Positions 19,553-28,315 of a DNA stretch of 64,000 nucleotides are shown one piece after another. The stretch is taken from the NCBI RefSeq assembly GCF_902497895.1, contig NZ_CABVHQ010000020.1, positions 1 to 64,000 of the forward strand, written 5' to 3'. Within the stretch, counting starts at the first letter, position 1. Every line of letters starts with the position of its first letter. The notes under the pieces are model-generated. The model was not told where the DNA came from. It was given only the letters and a program-made list of their open reading frames with translations, and ran no database searches. The DNA comes from Pseudomonas fluorescens. GTDB taxonomy: Bacteria; Pseudomonadota; Gammaproteobacteria; Pseudomonadales; Pseudomonadaceae. Made by a program: the position numbers and the translations under genes.

Positions 19553-19701
19553 CTGTGGCGAGGGGGCTTGCCCCCGCTGGAGCGCGCAGCGCTCCTAAAA
19601 CCAATCACCGAGTTCATTCAGACTGAATGCGGTGACCGGTTTTACGACTGCTTCGCAGCCGAACGGGGCGATGCGGCGTTCCGACAAGCCCCCTCGCCAC
19701 A
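19553..19701. repeat. REPIN (GGCGAGGGGGCTTG type)
   Basis: Inverted arms CTGTGGCGAGGGGGCTTGCC and CAAGCCCCCTCGCCACA flank a spacer with internal inverted arms. The right arm carries the GGGGCGATGCGGCGTTCCGA variant that mirrors the copy at 9633. With the terminator, it fills the gap between mmsB and the cupin gene. Confidence 0.9.
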
Positions 19702-19765
19702 AGTTTGCGCCAGTCTTGGCTGGTATTAGGGCAATGCCTATACCCAACACCCGCCAGTTTGAAAA

Positions 19766-20110
19766 TCAGGCAAACACAAAATACTTACGCACCGTCTCGA
19801 CCACTTCCCAGGTGCCTGTCATCCCCGGCTCGATGACGAAAATATCACCCGCCCGCAGATGGATCGGCGCCATGCCGTCCGGGGTGATCACGCAGTAGCC
19901 TTCCTGGAAATGGCAGTATTCCCACTTCACATACTCGACCCGCCATTTGCCCGGCGTGCAGATCCAGGTGCCCATGATCTTGCTGCCGTCTTCGCTGGTG
20001 TAGGCGTTGAGGTTGACGGTGTGCGGGTCGCCTTCGAGCTTTTCCCATTTGCAGGCATCGAGCACGGGCAGAGGGTGGGTATCGCGAAGAACGGTAAGCG
20101 GTGCGGACAT
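19766..20110 (-). CDS. Small cupin-domain protein
   Basis: This 114-aa protein is a single cupin barrel of the DUF861/cupin_3 type. Segments GTWICTPGKWRVEY, CHFQEGYCVITPDG and IHLRAGDIFVIEPGMTGTWEV fit the two cupin motifs. No catalytic role can be assigned from sequence. A frame continuing upstream to 20425 was rejected because the conserved protein begins at MSAPLTVLRD and the upstream part overlaps the promoter region of kynB. Confidence 0.8.
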   Translation of the reverse strand: MSAPLTVLRDTHPLPVLDACKWEKLEGDPHTVNLNAYTSEDGSKIMGTWICTPGKWRVEYVKWEYCHFQEGYCVITPDGMAPIHLRAGDIFVIEPGMTGTWEVVETVRKYFVFA

Positions 20111-20411
20111 GATGACTCCGAGCGGTAGGGAGAACTGAAGTCGCACCCTATAGCGCCTGGCGAGGTGCCAGTTGTCTGTACTCGACACTGAGCTGTCCAG
20201 AAACGCAGCGGCCGTCATGCATCCACGCCCCCGCTCGGCGGATGAAATCAGGCTGTTGAACGGTCTGTTCTTTTCATTGAAATTTCCTCTCGGGAAATGC
20301 CTGATTCTCGGCAGTATGTGCGAAAAATCTGGGCCTTCCCGCAGGCTTTCGCAAGAATATTCACAGCTATCACTCGTATCATTCACTTCGGAACAGGCCG
20401 AGAGCTTTGCA

Positions 20412-21077
20412 ATGAAAGAAACCATGTCGTGGTGGGATATCAGCCCGCCCTTGAGTATCGCGACACCGACCTGGCCGGGCGATACACCTTTTCAGGAGGA
20501 GCGCGTCTGGCAGTTCGGGCCCGAATGTCCGGTGAATGTCGGGCGCATCACCCTGTCGCCGCACACCGGCGCCCATGTCGATGCGCCGCTGCATTACAGC
20601 GCTGACGGTGCGGCCATTGGCGATGTGTCGCTGGATGTCTATATCGGCCCTTGCCGTGTGCTGCATTGCCTGGACAGCGGCCAGTTGGTGCACCCCAAGC
20701 AACTGGAAGGTCGTTTGCAAAACCTGCCTGAACGGGTGCTGCTGCGCACTTATCGCCAAGCGCCGTTAACCGCCTGGGATCCGGACTTCACGGCCGTCGC
20801 CAAAGAAACCGTCGACCTGTTGGCGAGCCTTGGTGTGCGCTTGATCGGTATCGATACGCCGTCGCTGGACCCGCAACAATCCAAGACCATGGATTCGCAC
20901 AATGCCGTGGCCCGCCACGGCATGGCCATCCTCGAAGGCATCGTGCTCGATGAAGTTCCGGAAGGGGACTATGAATTGATCGCGCTGCCGCTGCGTTTCG
21001 CCAATCTGGACGCCAGTCCGGTCAGGGCGATTTTGCGTCCACTGAATAAACCGCCACTTGAGGAGCCTGCTCAATGA
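20412..21077 (+). CDS. kynB: Kynurenine formamidase (arylformamidase)
   Basis: KynB hydrolyses N-formylkynurenine to kynurenine, the second step of tryptophan breakdown. The protein is about 221 aa and starts close to the typical [17 protein letters not shown]. The metal-binding cyclase motif [12 protein letters not shown] is present, as is [10 protein letters not shown]. The ATG at 20412 is used; the ATG at 20424 is also possible. It overlaps kynA by ATGA, so the two are coupled. Confidence 0.93.
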   Translation: MKETMSWWDISPPLSIATPTWPGDTPFQEERVWQFGPECPVNVGRITLSPHTGAHVDAPLHYSADGAAIGDVSLDVYIGPCRVLHCLDSGQLVHPKQLEGRLQNLPERVLLRTYRQAPLTAWDPDFTAVAKETVDLLASLGVRLIGIDTPSLDPQQSKTMDSHNAVARHGMAILEGIVLDEVPEGDYELIALPLRFANLDASPVRAILRPLNKPPLEEPAQ

Positions 21078-21928
21078 GCCAATGTCCCTATTCGCCTGCC
21101 AACCAGACAGAGGAATGGCATAACGCCGAGCTGAATTTTTCCGACTCCATGAGCTACGGCGATTACCTGGACCTGGGCCGTATTCTCAGCGCTCAGCACC
21201 CGTTGTCTCCAGATCATAACGAGATGCTGTTCATCATCCAGCATCAGACCTCGGAGCTGTGGATGAAGTTGATGCTGCACGAGCTCAAGGCCGCTCGCGA
21301 ACACCTCCGGCTGGGGGAGTTGCCGCCGGCTTTCAAGATGTTGGCACGGGTCTCGCGGATTTTCGATCAGCTGGTGCATGCCTGGACGGTGCTGGCCACC
21401 ATGACCCCCACCGAGTACCACGCGATACGGCCGTTTCTGGGGCAGTCCTCGGGCTTCCAGTCGTTCCAGTACCGCGAGATCGAATTTATCCTGGGTAACA
21501 AAAGCGCGACCCTGTTGCGTCCCCATGCCCATCGTCCGGAGTTGTTGCAGGAACTTGAAAAGGCAATTGCCACGCCTTCGCTGTATGACGAAGCGATTCG
21601 CTTGATGGCCAACGCAGGCCTGAGCATCGATCCGCAACGCTTCGAGCGCGACCCGAGCAGCCCTACGGCCCATGACGCCTCGGTCGAAGCGGCCTGGCGC
21701 GTGGTCTACACCGACCCTTCGCGATACTGGGACCTGTATCAATTGGCCGAAAAGCTTATCGACCTTGAAGACTCGTTCCGTCAATGGCGCTTCCGGCATG
21801 TGACCACGGTGGAGCGAATCATTGGCTTCCAACCGGGAACCGGCGGCACCGAAGGCGTTGGTTATCTGCGCAAGATGCTCGATACCGTGCTGTTCCCGGA
21901 ATTGTGGCGGGTGCGTTCGACCCTCTGA
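21074..21928 (+). CDS. kynA: Tryptophan 2,3-dioxygenase
   Basis: KynA is the haem enzyme that opens the tryptophan ring to N-formylkynurenine, the first step of the kynurenine pathway. The protein is 284 aa, normal for bacteria. Family segments [29 protein letters not shown] and the C-terminal [13 protein letters not shown] (substrate binding) are intact. It follows kynB with a 4-bp overlap and is closed by a strong terminator. kynU lies 16 kb to the right, beyond the ant, cat and ben genes. Confidence 0.95.
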   Translation: MSQCPYSPANQTEEWHNAELNFSDSMSYGDYLDLGRILSAQHPLSPDHNEMLFIIQHQTSELWMKLMLHELKAAREHLRLGELPPAFKMLARVSRIFDQLVHAWTVLATMTPTEYHAIRPFLGQSSGFQSFQYREIEFILGNKSATLLRPHAHRPELLQELEKAIATPSLYDEAIRLMANAGLSIDPQRFERDPSSPTAHDASVEAAWRVVYTDPSRYWDLYQLAEKLIDLEDSFRQWRFRHVTTVERIIGFQPGTGGTEGVGYLRKMLDTVLFPELWRVRSTL

Positions 21929-21940
21929 TCCGGATAAAAG

Positions 21941-21978
21941 AAAACGGCCCGGCATTCATTGAATGCCGGGCCGTTTTT
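21941..21978 (+). terminator. kynBA terminator
   Basis: AAAACGGCCCGGCATTCA and TGAATGCCGGGCCGTTTTT form a long perfect stem with T and A tails, so it can work in both directions. Its core GGCATTCATTGAATGCC is almost the same as in the terminator at 22244. Confidence 0.95.
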
Positions 21979-22066
21979 ATTTGTGTGACCGTCAAAGATT
22001 TTCGGTGCGGGCGAGGTAGCCAAGATCGGGGTACACCCGCGAATCCGCAGGTATACGCCAAAACCT

Positions 22067-22201
22067 CCGTAGCAGCTGGCGAAGCCTGCGTTCGAGCGCG
22101 CAGCGGTCGCAATTCGGTGGACGCAATCTACCTGAAGAAATACACATACCGATTTTACGACTGCTGCGCAGCCGAACGCAGCCTTCGGCAGCTGCTACGG
22201 G
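22067..22201. repeat. REPIN (GTAGCAGCTGCCGAAGG type)
   Basis: Left arm CCGTAGCAGCTGGCGAAGCC and right arm GGCTTCGGCAGCTGCTACGG (read on the opposite strand) are inverted around a spacer with the AGCGCGCAGCGGTCG and CGACTGCTGCGCAGCC inner arms. Same family as the copy at 26851. Confidence 0.88.
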
Positions 22202-22243
22202 GTGAGAGCGGGCTGCGCATGAAATGGTCTGATCCAAAATACA

Positions 22244-22277
22244 AAAGCCCCGGCATTCATCGAATGCCGGGACTTTT
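22244..22277 (-). terminator. Terminator of the aromatic amino-acid permease gene
   Basis: On the minus strand, AGTCCCGGCATTCGATGAATGCCGGGGCTTTT forms a stem with a T-run after it, 20 bp past the permease stop. The stem core is shared with the kynBA terminator. Confidence 0.9.
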
Positions 22278-22296
22278 TTTGTCGAGGGTTTAAAGG

Positions 22297-23700
22297 TTAC
22301 TGAACCGCCGGCAAGCCCCGACTCCTGGCCACTCGCACCCGATAGAAACCATAGATGACCAACACCCAGACCGGCATGGCGAAGACCGAAGCGCGTACCC
22401 CCGGGATCATCAACAACACGCAGATGATCATCGCCATGAAGGCCAGGCACAGGTAGTTGCTGAAGGGAAACCAGAACGACTTGAAGCTCGGCACTATGCC
22501 TTGCTGGCCCATGATTTTGCGAAACTTCAGATGGGTCAGGCTGATCAGCGTCCAGTTGATCATCAGCGATGCAACCACTAGGGCGAACAGCAACTCAAGC
22601 GCATTCTGCGGGGCAACGTAGTTAACCACCACGCACAACAAGGTGACCAACGCCGATATGCCCAACGCCCGCAACGGCACACCCTGTTTGTTCAGTTTCA
22701 TCAGCGCCTTGGGCGCGTCGCCCTGTTCGGCCAGGCCGTAGAGCATGCGGCTGTTGCAGTAGACGCCGCTGTTATAGACCGAGAGTGCCGCGGTGAGCAC
22801 CACGAAGTTGAGGATATGTGCGGCGATATCGCTGCCGATCAGGGAGAAGATCTGCACGAACGGACTGCCGCTGTAGGCATCGCCGGAAGCGCCCAGAGTC
22901 TGCAGCAACTGATCCCACGGATACAACGACAGCAGTACGGTAAGTGCGCCGACGTAGAAGATCAGCACGCGATAAACCACCTGGTTGATCGCTTTGGGAA
23001 TCACCTTCCTCGGTTCGCTGGCTTCGGCGGCGGTGATGCCGACCAGCTCCAGACCACCGAAGGAGAACATGATGAAGGCCATCGCCATCAGCAAACCGCT
23101 GCTGCCGTTGGGGAAGAAACCGCCATGGCTCCACAGGTTGCTGACCGAGGCCTGCGGGCCGCCGGTGCCGCTGAACAGCATGTAGCAGCCCAGGACAATC
23201 ATGCCGATGATCGCCACGACCTTGATGAGCGCGAACCAGAACTCCATCTCGCCGAAGACTTTGACGTTCATCGTGTTGATCAGGTTGACCAGCACGAAGA
23301 ACACCGCCGCACTGACCCAGGTGGGGACCTCCGGCCACCAGAACTGCACGTACTTGCCCACGGCCGTCAGTTCCGCCATGCCGACCAGTACATAGAGCAC
23401 CCAGTAGTTCCAGCCGGATAGAAAGCCGGCATAACCGCTCCAATACTTGTGGGCGAAGTGACTGAAGGAGCCGGCCACCGGCTCTTCGACAATCATCTCA
23501 CCCAGCTGGCGCATGATCAGAAAGGCGATGAACCCGGCAATCGCATAGCCGAGGATCATCGACGGCCCGGCTGACTTGAGTACGCCGGCGGAGCCCAGGA
23601 ACAGCCCGGTGCCAATGGCTCCGCCCAATGCGATCAGCTGAATATGACGATTTTTCAACCCCCGCTTGAGCTCGCCCTGTTGCAAGATTTCATCCGCCAT
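22297..23700 (-). CDS. Amino-acid permease (AroP-like, APC/AAT family)
   Basis: This 467-aa inner-membrane protein has about twelve hydrophobic spans and belongs to the AAT family of proton-amino-acid symporters. The N-terminal RHIQLIALGGAIGTGLFLGS is the family signature. The similarity is closest to AroP/PheP-type aromatic amino-acid carriers by recall, and its place between kynBA and antABC suggests tryptophan, kynurenine or anthranilate-related uptake. It has its own terminator and lies 88 bp from the antC stop, so it may be read through from antABC. Substrate is inferred. Confidence 0.85.
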   Translation of the reverse strand: MADEILQQGELKRGLKNRHIQLIALGGAIGTGLFLGSAGVLKSAGPSMILGYAIAGFIAFLIMRQLGEMIVEEPVAGSFSHFAHKYWSGYAGFLSGWNYWVLYVLVGMAELTAVGKYVQFWWPEVPTWVSAAVFFVLVNLINTMNVKVFGEMEFWFALIKVVAIIGMIVLGCYMLFSGTGGPQASVSNLWSHGGFFPNGSSGLLMAMAFIMFSFGGLELVGITAAEASEPRKVIPKAINQVVYRVLIFYVGALTVLLSLYPWDQLLQTLGASGDAYSGSPFVQIFSLIGSDIAAHILNFVVLTAALSVYNSGVYCNSRMLYGLAEQGDAPKALMKLNKQGVPLRALGISALVTLLCVVVNYVAPQNALELLFALVVASLMINWTLISLTHLKFRKIMGQQGIVPSFKSFWFPFSNYLCLAFMAMIICVLLMIPGVRASVFAMPVWVLVIYGFYRVRVARSRGLPAVQ

Positions 23701-23788
23701 CTGGATCCCTTCTAGTTGTTCTGGTCAGGCTTGGTTTGGTTTGGTTGGTTGCGTGAGTTTATTCAATCCCGACGCTTTTTTTCAGTAT

Positions 23789-24811
23789 TCAGACATTGCT
23801 CTCGGTAAATTTCTCGTAATACAGATGAACCTTGTCGAGTGCCTGGCTCTGCAACCAGCTCTTGATCGACTCGACCATGGGCGGTGGCCCGCAGACGTAC
23901 ATGTCGACTGCCGTGTCGCGCAATTCGCTGGCGTCGAAATGCTCGGCGATGTAGCCGCACTTTCCGCCCCAGCCGGGCGCGGGCTCACTGACCACCGTGG
24001 TGTAACGAAACCCCGGGATGCGCTCGGCATAGGCCTCGATGCGTGCGCTTTCGCACAGGTCGGCAGCATCCCGTACGCCGTAGTACAGGTGTACGGGTTG
24101 CTCGCAGCGGCGTTCGGCAATTTCATCAAGCATACCCAGCAGCGCCGACAACCCGGTGCCACCGGCCACCAGGATCAGCGGCCTGGCGATGTGACGAAGA
24201 TAGAACGCACCCAGCGGCGCTTCCAGACCGATTTCGTCGCCCACCTGGCAGCGTTCACGGATGTAATTGCTCATTAACCCATCGGGCAACAGACGAATCA
24301 GGAACTGCAATTGATTGTGGGCGCCTGGCCGGTTGGCGAAGGAGTAGGAGCGCTTGCTCCCGGTCCCCGGAATCAGCAGCCGGGCGTATTGCCCCGGGAG
24401 GAAATCCAGCGGCTGACCGGCCGTGCCCAGATCCAGATGCAGGATCGCGGTGCTCGCCGAGACCTGACTGACTTCAGTGACTCTACCGCTCAGTTGTGCA
24501 GGGCCTGAGGCATTGCACAGGCTGGAGGCGAAGTCGAAATAAAACGCCGCGTCGGATTTCACCCGGGTCTGGCAAGTGAGCATTTTGCGTTGTTGCAGGT
24601 CCTGGCTGGAGAGAGCCTCCTCATCCACATAGTCCTGGCTGTAATCGCCCGATTCGCAGCGGCCCTGGCAGGTTCCACAGACGCCCTCGCGGCAATCCAG
24701 GGGAATATTGATGCCGTTGCGCAGGGCGGCGTCGAGCAGTATTTCATTGGCCTGTACGGGAAAGAACAGGGTTTTGCCGTCGGCAAAGCTGAACGCGACC
24801 TTGTGATTCAT
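23789..24811 (-). CDS. antC: Anthranilate 1,2-dioxygenase, reductase component
   Basis: AntC passes electrons from NADH through FAD and a 2Fe-2S centre to the AntAB oxygenase. The 340-aa protein has a plant-type ferredoxin domain with cluster cysteines C40, C45, C48 and C80, an FAD-binding domain (PGQYARLLIPG, RSYSFANRPG) and a NAD-binding domain (LILVAGGTGLSALLGMLDEI). The start MNHKVAFSF at 24811 gives the normal length; a longer frame running into antB is rejected. It follows antB by 17 bp as last gene of antABC. BenC in this window is a clear paralogue. Confidence 0.93.
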   Translation of the reverse strand: MNHKVAFSFADGKTLFFPVQANEILLDAALRNGINIPLDCREGVCGTCQGRCESGDYSQDYVDEEALSSQDLQQRKMLTCQTRVKSDAAFYFDFASSLCNASGPAQLSGRVTEVSQVSASTAILHLDLGTAGQPLDFLPGQYARLLIPGTGSKRSYSFANRPGAHNQLQFLIRLLPDGLMSNYIRERCQVGDEIGLEAPLGAFYLRHIARPLILVAGGTGLSALLGMLDEIAERRCEQPVHLYYGVRDAADLCESARIEAYAERIPGFRYTTVVSEPAPGWGGKCGYIAEHFDASELRDTAVDMYVCGPPPMVESIKSWLQSQALDKVHLYYEKFTESNV

Positions 24812-24828
24812 GCCCGGTCTCCATGGGT

Positions 24829-25320
24829 TCAGAGGTGGTAGAAATCGAGCACCGAGTTGATGGTGTCGTTGAACAGCAGCACATGCTTGCGGGTGATCAG
24901 CCAGCTGTCTGCGTGGGGCTTGAGGCGATAGGTCGCCCGGCCGTAGAACTGCTCGGAAGTGGCCAGGCGATAGAACAGCGTGTGCCAATTCAGCCGCACC
25001 TCCAGCTCACCGCCCTCGAGTTCGCCGATGCGCAGGTTATTGACCAGGTGCAGCGTGCGCGGCATCGGAGTCGCCGAGGCGGCCTTGCCGGTGCGCAGGC
25101 GGAACACCCGGTCTTCCAGGCCCGAACGGTTCGGGTAATAGATCAGCGACATCTCGCGCTTGGGATCCTGGGTGTAGACATGCTCCGAGTCCCATTGCGG
25201 CAGGTGGAACTCGCTATTTTCGTCGAACAGCTGGAGGTAGGCGTCCCAGTCCTGGGCGTCGCACAACTCGGATTTGCGATAGAAAAACTGTTCGATCCGG
25301 TACTGCAATTGCGCATTCAT
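24829..25320 (-). CDS. antB: Anthranilate 1,2-dioxygenase, small subunit
   Basis: AntB is the structural beta subunit of the terminal oxygenase that converts anthranilate to catechol with loss of CO2 and ammonia. The 163-aa protein is an NTF2-like ring-hydroxylating dioxygenase beta subunit: it opens with QLQYRIEQFFYRKSELCDA, includes LIYYPNRSGLEDRVFRLRTG and ends DTINSVLDFYHL. The start lies 2 bp after the antA stop. The pairing with AntA, and the difference from BenB elsewhere in this window, support the ant assignment. Confidence 0.92.
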   Translation of the reverse strand: MNAQLQYRIEQFFYRKSELCDAQDWDAYLQLFDENSEFHLPQWDSEHVYTQDPKREMSLIYYPNRSGLEDRVFRLRTGKAASATPMPRTLHLVNNLRIGELEGGELEVRLNWHTLFYRLATSEQFYGRATYRLKPHADSWLITRKHVLLFNDTINSVLDFYHL

Positions 25321-25322
25321 CT

Positions 25323-26711
25323 TCACACCTCACGCAGCTTCAGGGATTTCGCTTCCAGGCCATCGAGCAGAAATTTCTGCCAGTGACTGTGCTGGTTGAC
25401 GTAAAGCCCCTCGTGGGTGAATTCGGTGCCGGTCATGGCCGGCATGATGCCGATCGACTCGCTGTTCGGTGTGGCGCCGGTCGCCCATTGATGGCTGCCG
25501 CGGGAAATATCGCTCCAGCGCTCCAGGCGCGCCTGGAAACCACGCTGGGCTTCACGGAATTCCACCAGGTCATCCGGGGTGCCGAGCCCGGACACGTTGA
25601 AGAAGTCTTCGAACTGCCGAATCCGGTTCTCGCGGTCGGCGTCCGACTCGCCTTTGACCCCCAGGCACTGGCTGATGATTTCGGTCTTGTTCCAGGCCAC
25701 CGGGCGAATGATGCGCAGCTGCGAGCTGATCTGATCGAGGAAAAACAGGCTGGGATAAATGTTCAGGTTACGCAGGCGGTGCATCATCCATTCAGCCTTT
25801 TGCTGGCCATGTTCCTCGATCAGCCGCGGCATGATCGTCGCGTAGCCGGAGCGCACGGCCGGGTTCGGCATGTCGCTGAACAGCAGGCTATGGCCGTTAT
25901 CGAAGGCGAACCAGCCGTCATCGGTATTGGCGTCGCCGGCACCGAGTTTGCTGTAGTCGAGGGTGGTGCCGCTGCGGGTGCCGTTCTCGCTGTTGACCTG
26001 CTGGCGGTGTTGCACGGTGGCCACGTAGTTATAGTGCACGGTGCTGACGTGATAGCCATCGAGGCCGTTTTCGTTCTGCAGTTTCCAGTTGCCATCGTAG
26101 GTGTAGGCCGACTTGCCGGGCAGCACTTCCAGCTCCCCAGTGGGCGACTGGGCCACCATCATGTCGAAGAACACCCTGGCATCGCCGAGGAAGTCTTCGA
26201 GGCTGTCAGTTCCGTGCACGTCGAGGCTGATGAACACAAATCCCTTGTAACTCTCGATGCGCGCCTTCTTCAGGCCGCGAGTGGCCTTGTCGAAACCTTC
26301 CGGGTATTCGCCGGGCGCCTTGACCTTGACCAGGCGGCCATCGCTTTTGTAACACCAGGCGTGGAACGGGCAGGTGAAGGTCGACTGGTTGCCCTTGCCG
26401 ACGCGGGTCAAGGTAGTGCCGCGATGCTGGCAGGCATTGATCAAGGCGTTGAGCTGTCCGTTGCCGTCACGGGTAATGATCATCGGCTGGCGCCCGGCAC
26501 GTAGAGTGACGAAGTCGTGATTGTTGGCCAGTTCGCTTTCATGGCAGGCGTAGATCCAGTTCTTCTCGAAGATCAGCTCCATCTCCAGATCGAACAACTG
26601 CGGCTCGGTGAAGATGTCCCGGGCAATCCGGAACACGCCGTCTGCCGGACGGAAGTCCAGGCAGCCTTCAATAAACGCTTTCCATTGCTCGACGTTTTTT
26701 GCGCCACTCAT
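25323..26711 (-). CDS. antA: Anthranilate 1,2-dioxygenase, large subunit
   Basis: AntA is the catalytic alpha subunit of anthranilate dioxygenase, which feeds anthranilate from the kynurenine pathway into catechol. The 462-aa protein has a Rieske centre C94-x-H96 and C114-x2-H117 and the catalytic iron ligands H221 and H226 (DGYHVSTVH), with D218 as the electron-bridging residue. It is first of antABC and divergent from the regulator antR. An A-rich motif next to the Shine-Dalgarno suggests Hfq/Crc control. Confidence 0.93.
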   Translation of the reverse strand: MSGAKNVEQWKAFIEGCLDFRPADGVFRIARDIFTEPQLFDLEMELIFEKNWIYACHESELANNHDFVTLRAGRQPMIITRDGNGQLNALINACQHRGTTLTRVGKGNQSTFTCPFHAWCYKSDGRLVKVKAPGEYPEGFDKATRGLKKARIESYKGFVFISLDVHGTDSLEDFLGDARVFFDMMVAQSPTGELEVLPGKSAYTYDGNWKLQNENGLDGYHVSTVHYNYVATVQHRQQVNSENGTRSGTTLDYSKLGAGDANTDDGWFAFDNGHSLLFSDMPNPAVRSGYATIMPRLIEEHGQQKAEWMMHRLRNLNIYPSLFFLDQISSQLRIIRPVAWNKTEIISQCLGVKGESDADRENRIRQFEDFFNVSGLGTPDDLVEFREAQRGFQARLERWSDISRGSHQWATGATPNSESIGIMPAMTGTEFTHEGLYVNQHSHWQKFLLDGLEAKSLKLREV

Positions 26712-26722
26712 GGGGGTGTACC

Positions 26723-26731
26723 TTTTTTATT
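26723..26731 (-). promoter_or_regulatory. Candidate Hfq/Crc site before antA
   Basis: On the minus strand AATAAAAAA runs directly into the AGG of the antA ribosome-binding region. It fits the A-rich AAnAAnAA pattern for Hfq/Crc repression. Function is inferred. Confidence 0.5.
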
Positions 26732-26850
26732 CAGGCCAATCGGTGTGCTCATTAGAGAGAGTGGAGCGGGCAGGGGTCTATCCGGTTAATCGGCGAAGGC
26801 AGTCCAGAAAGTTCGGCGGCATCAGGTGAGCAATTGGATGGTGCGCTGAT

Positions 26851-26991
26851 CCGTAGCAGCTGCCGAAGGCTGCGTTCGAGCGCGCAGCGGTCGTGGCATA
26901 AGATCTGCAATCGCAGTCTTTCAGGAAAACCCTACATGCCGAATTTACGACCGCTTCGCGGCCGAACGCAGCCTTCGGCAGCTGCTACGGG
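26851..26991. repeat. REPIN (GTAGCAGCTGCCGAAGG type)
   Basis: CCGTAGCAGCTGCCGAAGGC and its inverted partner GCCTTCGGCAGCTGCTACGG flank a spacer with inner arms AGCGCGCAGCGGTCG and CGACCGCTTCGCGGCC. It sits inside the antA-antR regulatory gap and is the same family as the copy at 22067. Confidence 0.9.
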
Positions 26992-27304
26992 GGATTTGTA
27001 CCAACACAGAAACCTGTTTTACCCCGGGGTAACACCCAGGCATTGCTCTGGGCAGCGATTACCCAACCCCCTGCACCCGCCGATAAACGGCTGCCCCTGT
27101 TTGCCGCAATCAGGTACTGTTTTGCGGGGTCTCCAGCGCAGTTCAATGGCCCGCCCCAGCTTCAAACCGGCCGCGTTATCCGCTTAGTCGATGATTGCTA
27201 TCCACTGGGTTGGCCCAGCCGTGTTGTGGCTTGGAACTTGCTCTTTTCAAGCCTGATGCGTGCCGTTAGAGCGCGCTAAAAAATATTGCCGTGGGTGCGC
27301 CGTG

Positions 27305-28315
27305 ATGAGTAGCAACGCTGATCCGCAGTTTCGCGACATTCGTATCGATCACTATGACCTCGAGGGGGCGCGGAACTGGATGTCCGGCATCTGCGGGCCG
27401 CACCAACTGCAAACCTCGACCCCCGAGCGGATCCGCTTTCATCACAGCGCCAATGTGTTCAAGTCCATGGCCACGACCCTGGGCACTATCGAATACGGTA
27501 CCGATGTCACCGTCGACATTGAAGACGCCGAGCACTTCAGCAGCTACAGCCTGAGCCTGCCGCTGGTGGGCGAGCAGGAGTTGAGCAAGAACGGCACGCT
27601 GTTGAAGTCCAACCGCGATCAAGGGGTGATCATTTCCCCGAACGAGAGCCAGATGCTGGCGATTTCCGGCGACTGTCGCAAAGTCCAGGTGGTGATCACC
27701 CGCGCCGCCATGAGCGAGTCCCTGGAAGGCATGCTGCAGCGACCGCTGGATGCGCCGCTGCGTTTTGAACCGGTGATGGATGCGGTCGACGGGGCGTAGG
27801 CCTCGTGGTGGCGCATGGCGCGTTATTTCATCGCCGAGCTTGCACGCAGCAGTGAGCTGTACGAACAGGTGGCCTTCACTCGGGACATCGAAAGCTCATT
27901 GATCAAAGGCTTGATCCTCGCCCAGCCGAACAACTACTCCGAAGAGCTGCGGGAGGTGTTGGGAGTAAAGTTGCCGCACTATCTGATCAGGGCCAAGCAG
28001 TACATCCACGACAACGCCCGGGAAGCGCTGCGTCTGGAGGACATCGAAGCCGCTGCCGGCGTCTCGCGCTTCAAGCTGTTCGATGCGTTCAAGAAATACT
28101 TCGCCCTGTCGCCGATGGTCTACCTGAAAAAATACCGCTTGAACGCCGTGCGCCAGGACATTCTGGAGCACGGCTCGGCACGCAATATCTCCGAGATCGC
28201 CATGGGCTGGGGCTTCACCCACCTCGGGCGGTTTTCCGCCGAGTACCGCAAGTTGTTCGACGAGTCCCCGAGCATGACCGTGCAGCGTCACGAGGCCCGG
28301 CGCATGCAGCGCTAG
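27305..28315 (+). pseudogene. antR: AraC-type activator AntR, interrupted by an in-frame amber codon
   Basis: AntR-type AraC/XylS proteins activate antABC in response to anthranilate. The frame from ATG 27305 encodes an N-terminal ligand-binding half ending FEPVMDAVDGA, then TAG at 27797-27799 (codon 165). The same frame continues without shift into ASWWRMARYFIAEL and an AraC DNA-binding domain (LRLEDIEAAAGVSRFKLFDA, ISEIAMGWGFTHLGRFSAEY). One base change restores a 336-aa protein of normal length. A separate start at ATG 27815 would give only the 166-aa DNA-binding half. It could be a true nonsense mutation or a sequencing error. Its stop overlaps the convergent catR stop. Confidence 0.88.

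Larger units (their letters stand above)
26712..27304. other. antA-antR divergent regulatory gap
   Basis: This 593-bp gap must hold the antA and antR promoters. It contains an A-rich motif next to the antA start and a REPIN at 26851-26991. On the minus strand, TGCCTTCGCCGATTA (26787-26801) weakly resembles half of the TGCA-N6-GGNTA operator of BenR/XylS-type regulators, but no second half-site is clear. The stretch 26992-27290 shows no convincing gene; the open frames there lack family features. Confidence 0.5.

Noticed and set aside
20172..20411. N-terminal extension of kynB
   Set aside because: It overlaps the cupin promoter side, and known KynB proteins begin near WDISPPL.
27815..28315. 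Separate AraC gene downstream of a short gene
   Set aside because: The two frames are in the same phase with only one TAG between them, and together give a normal-length AntR, so one interrupted gene is more likely.
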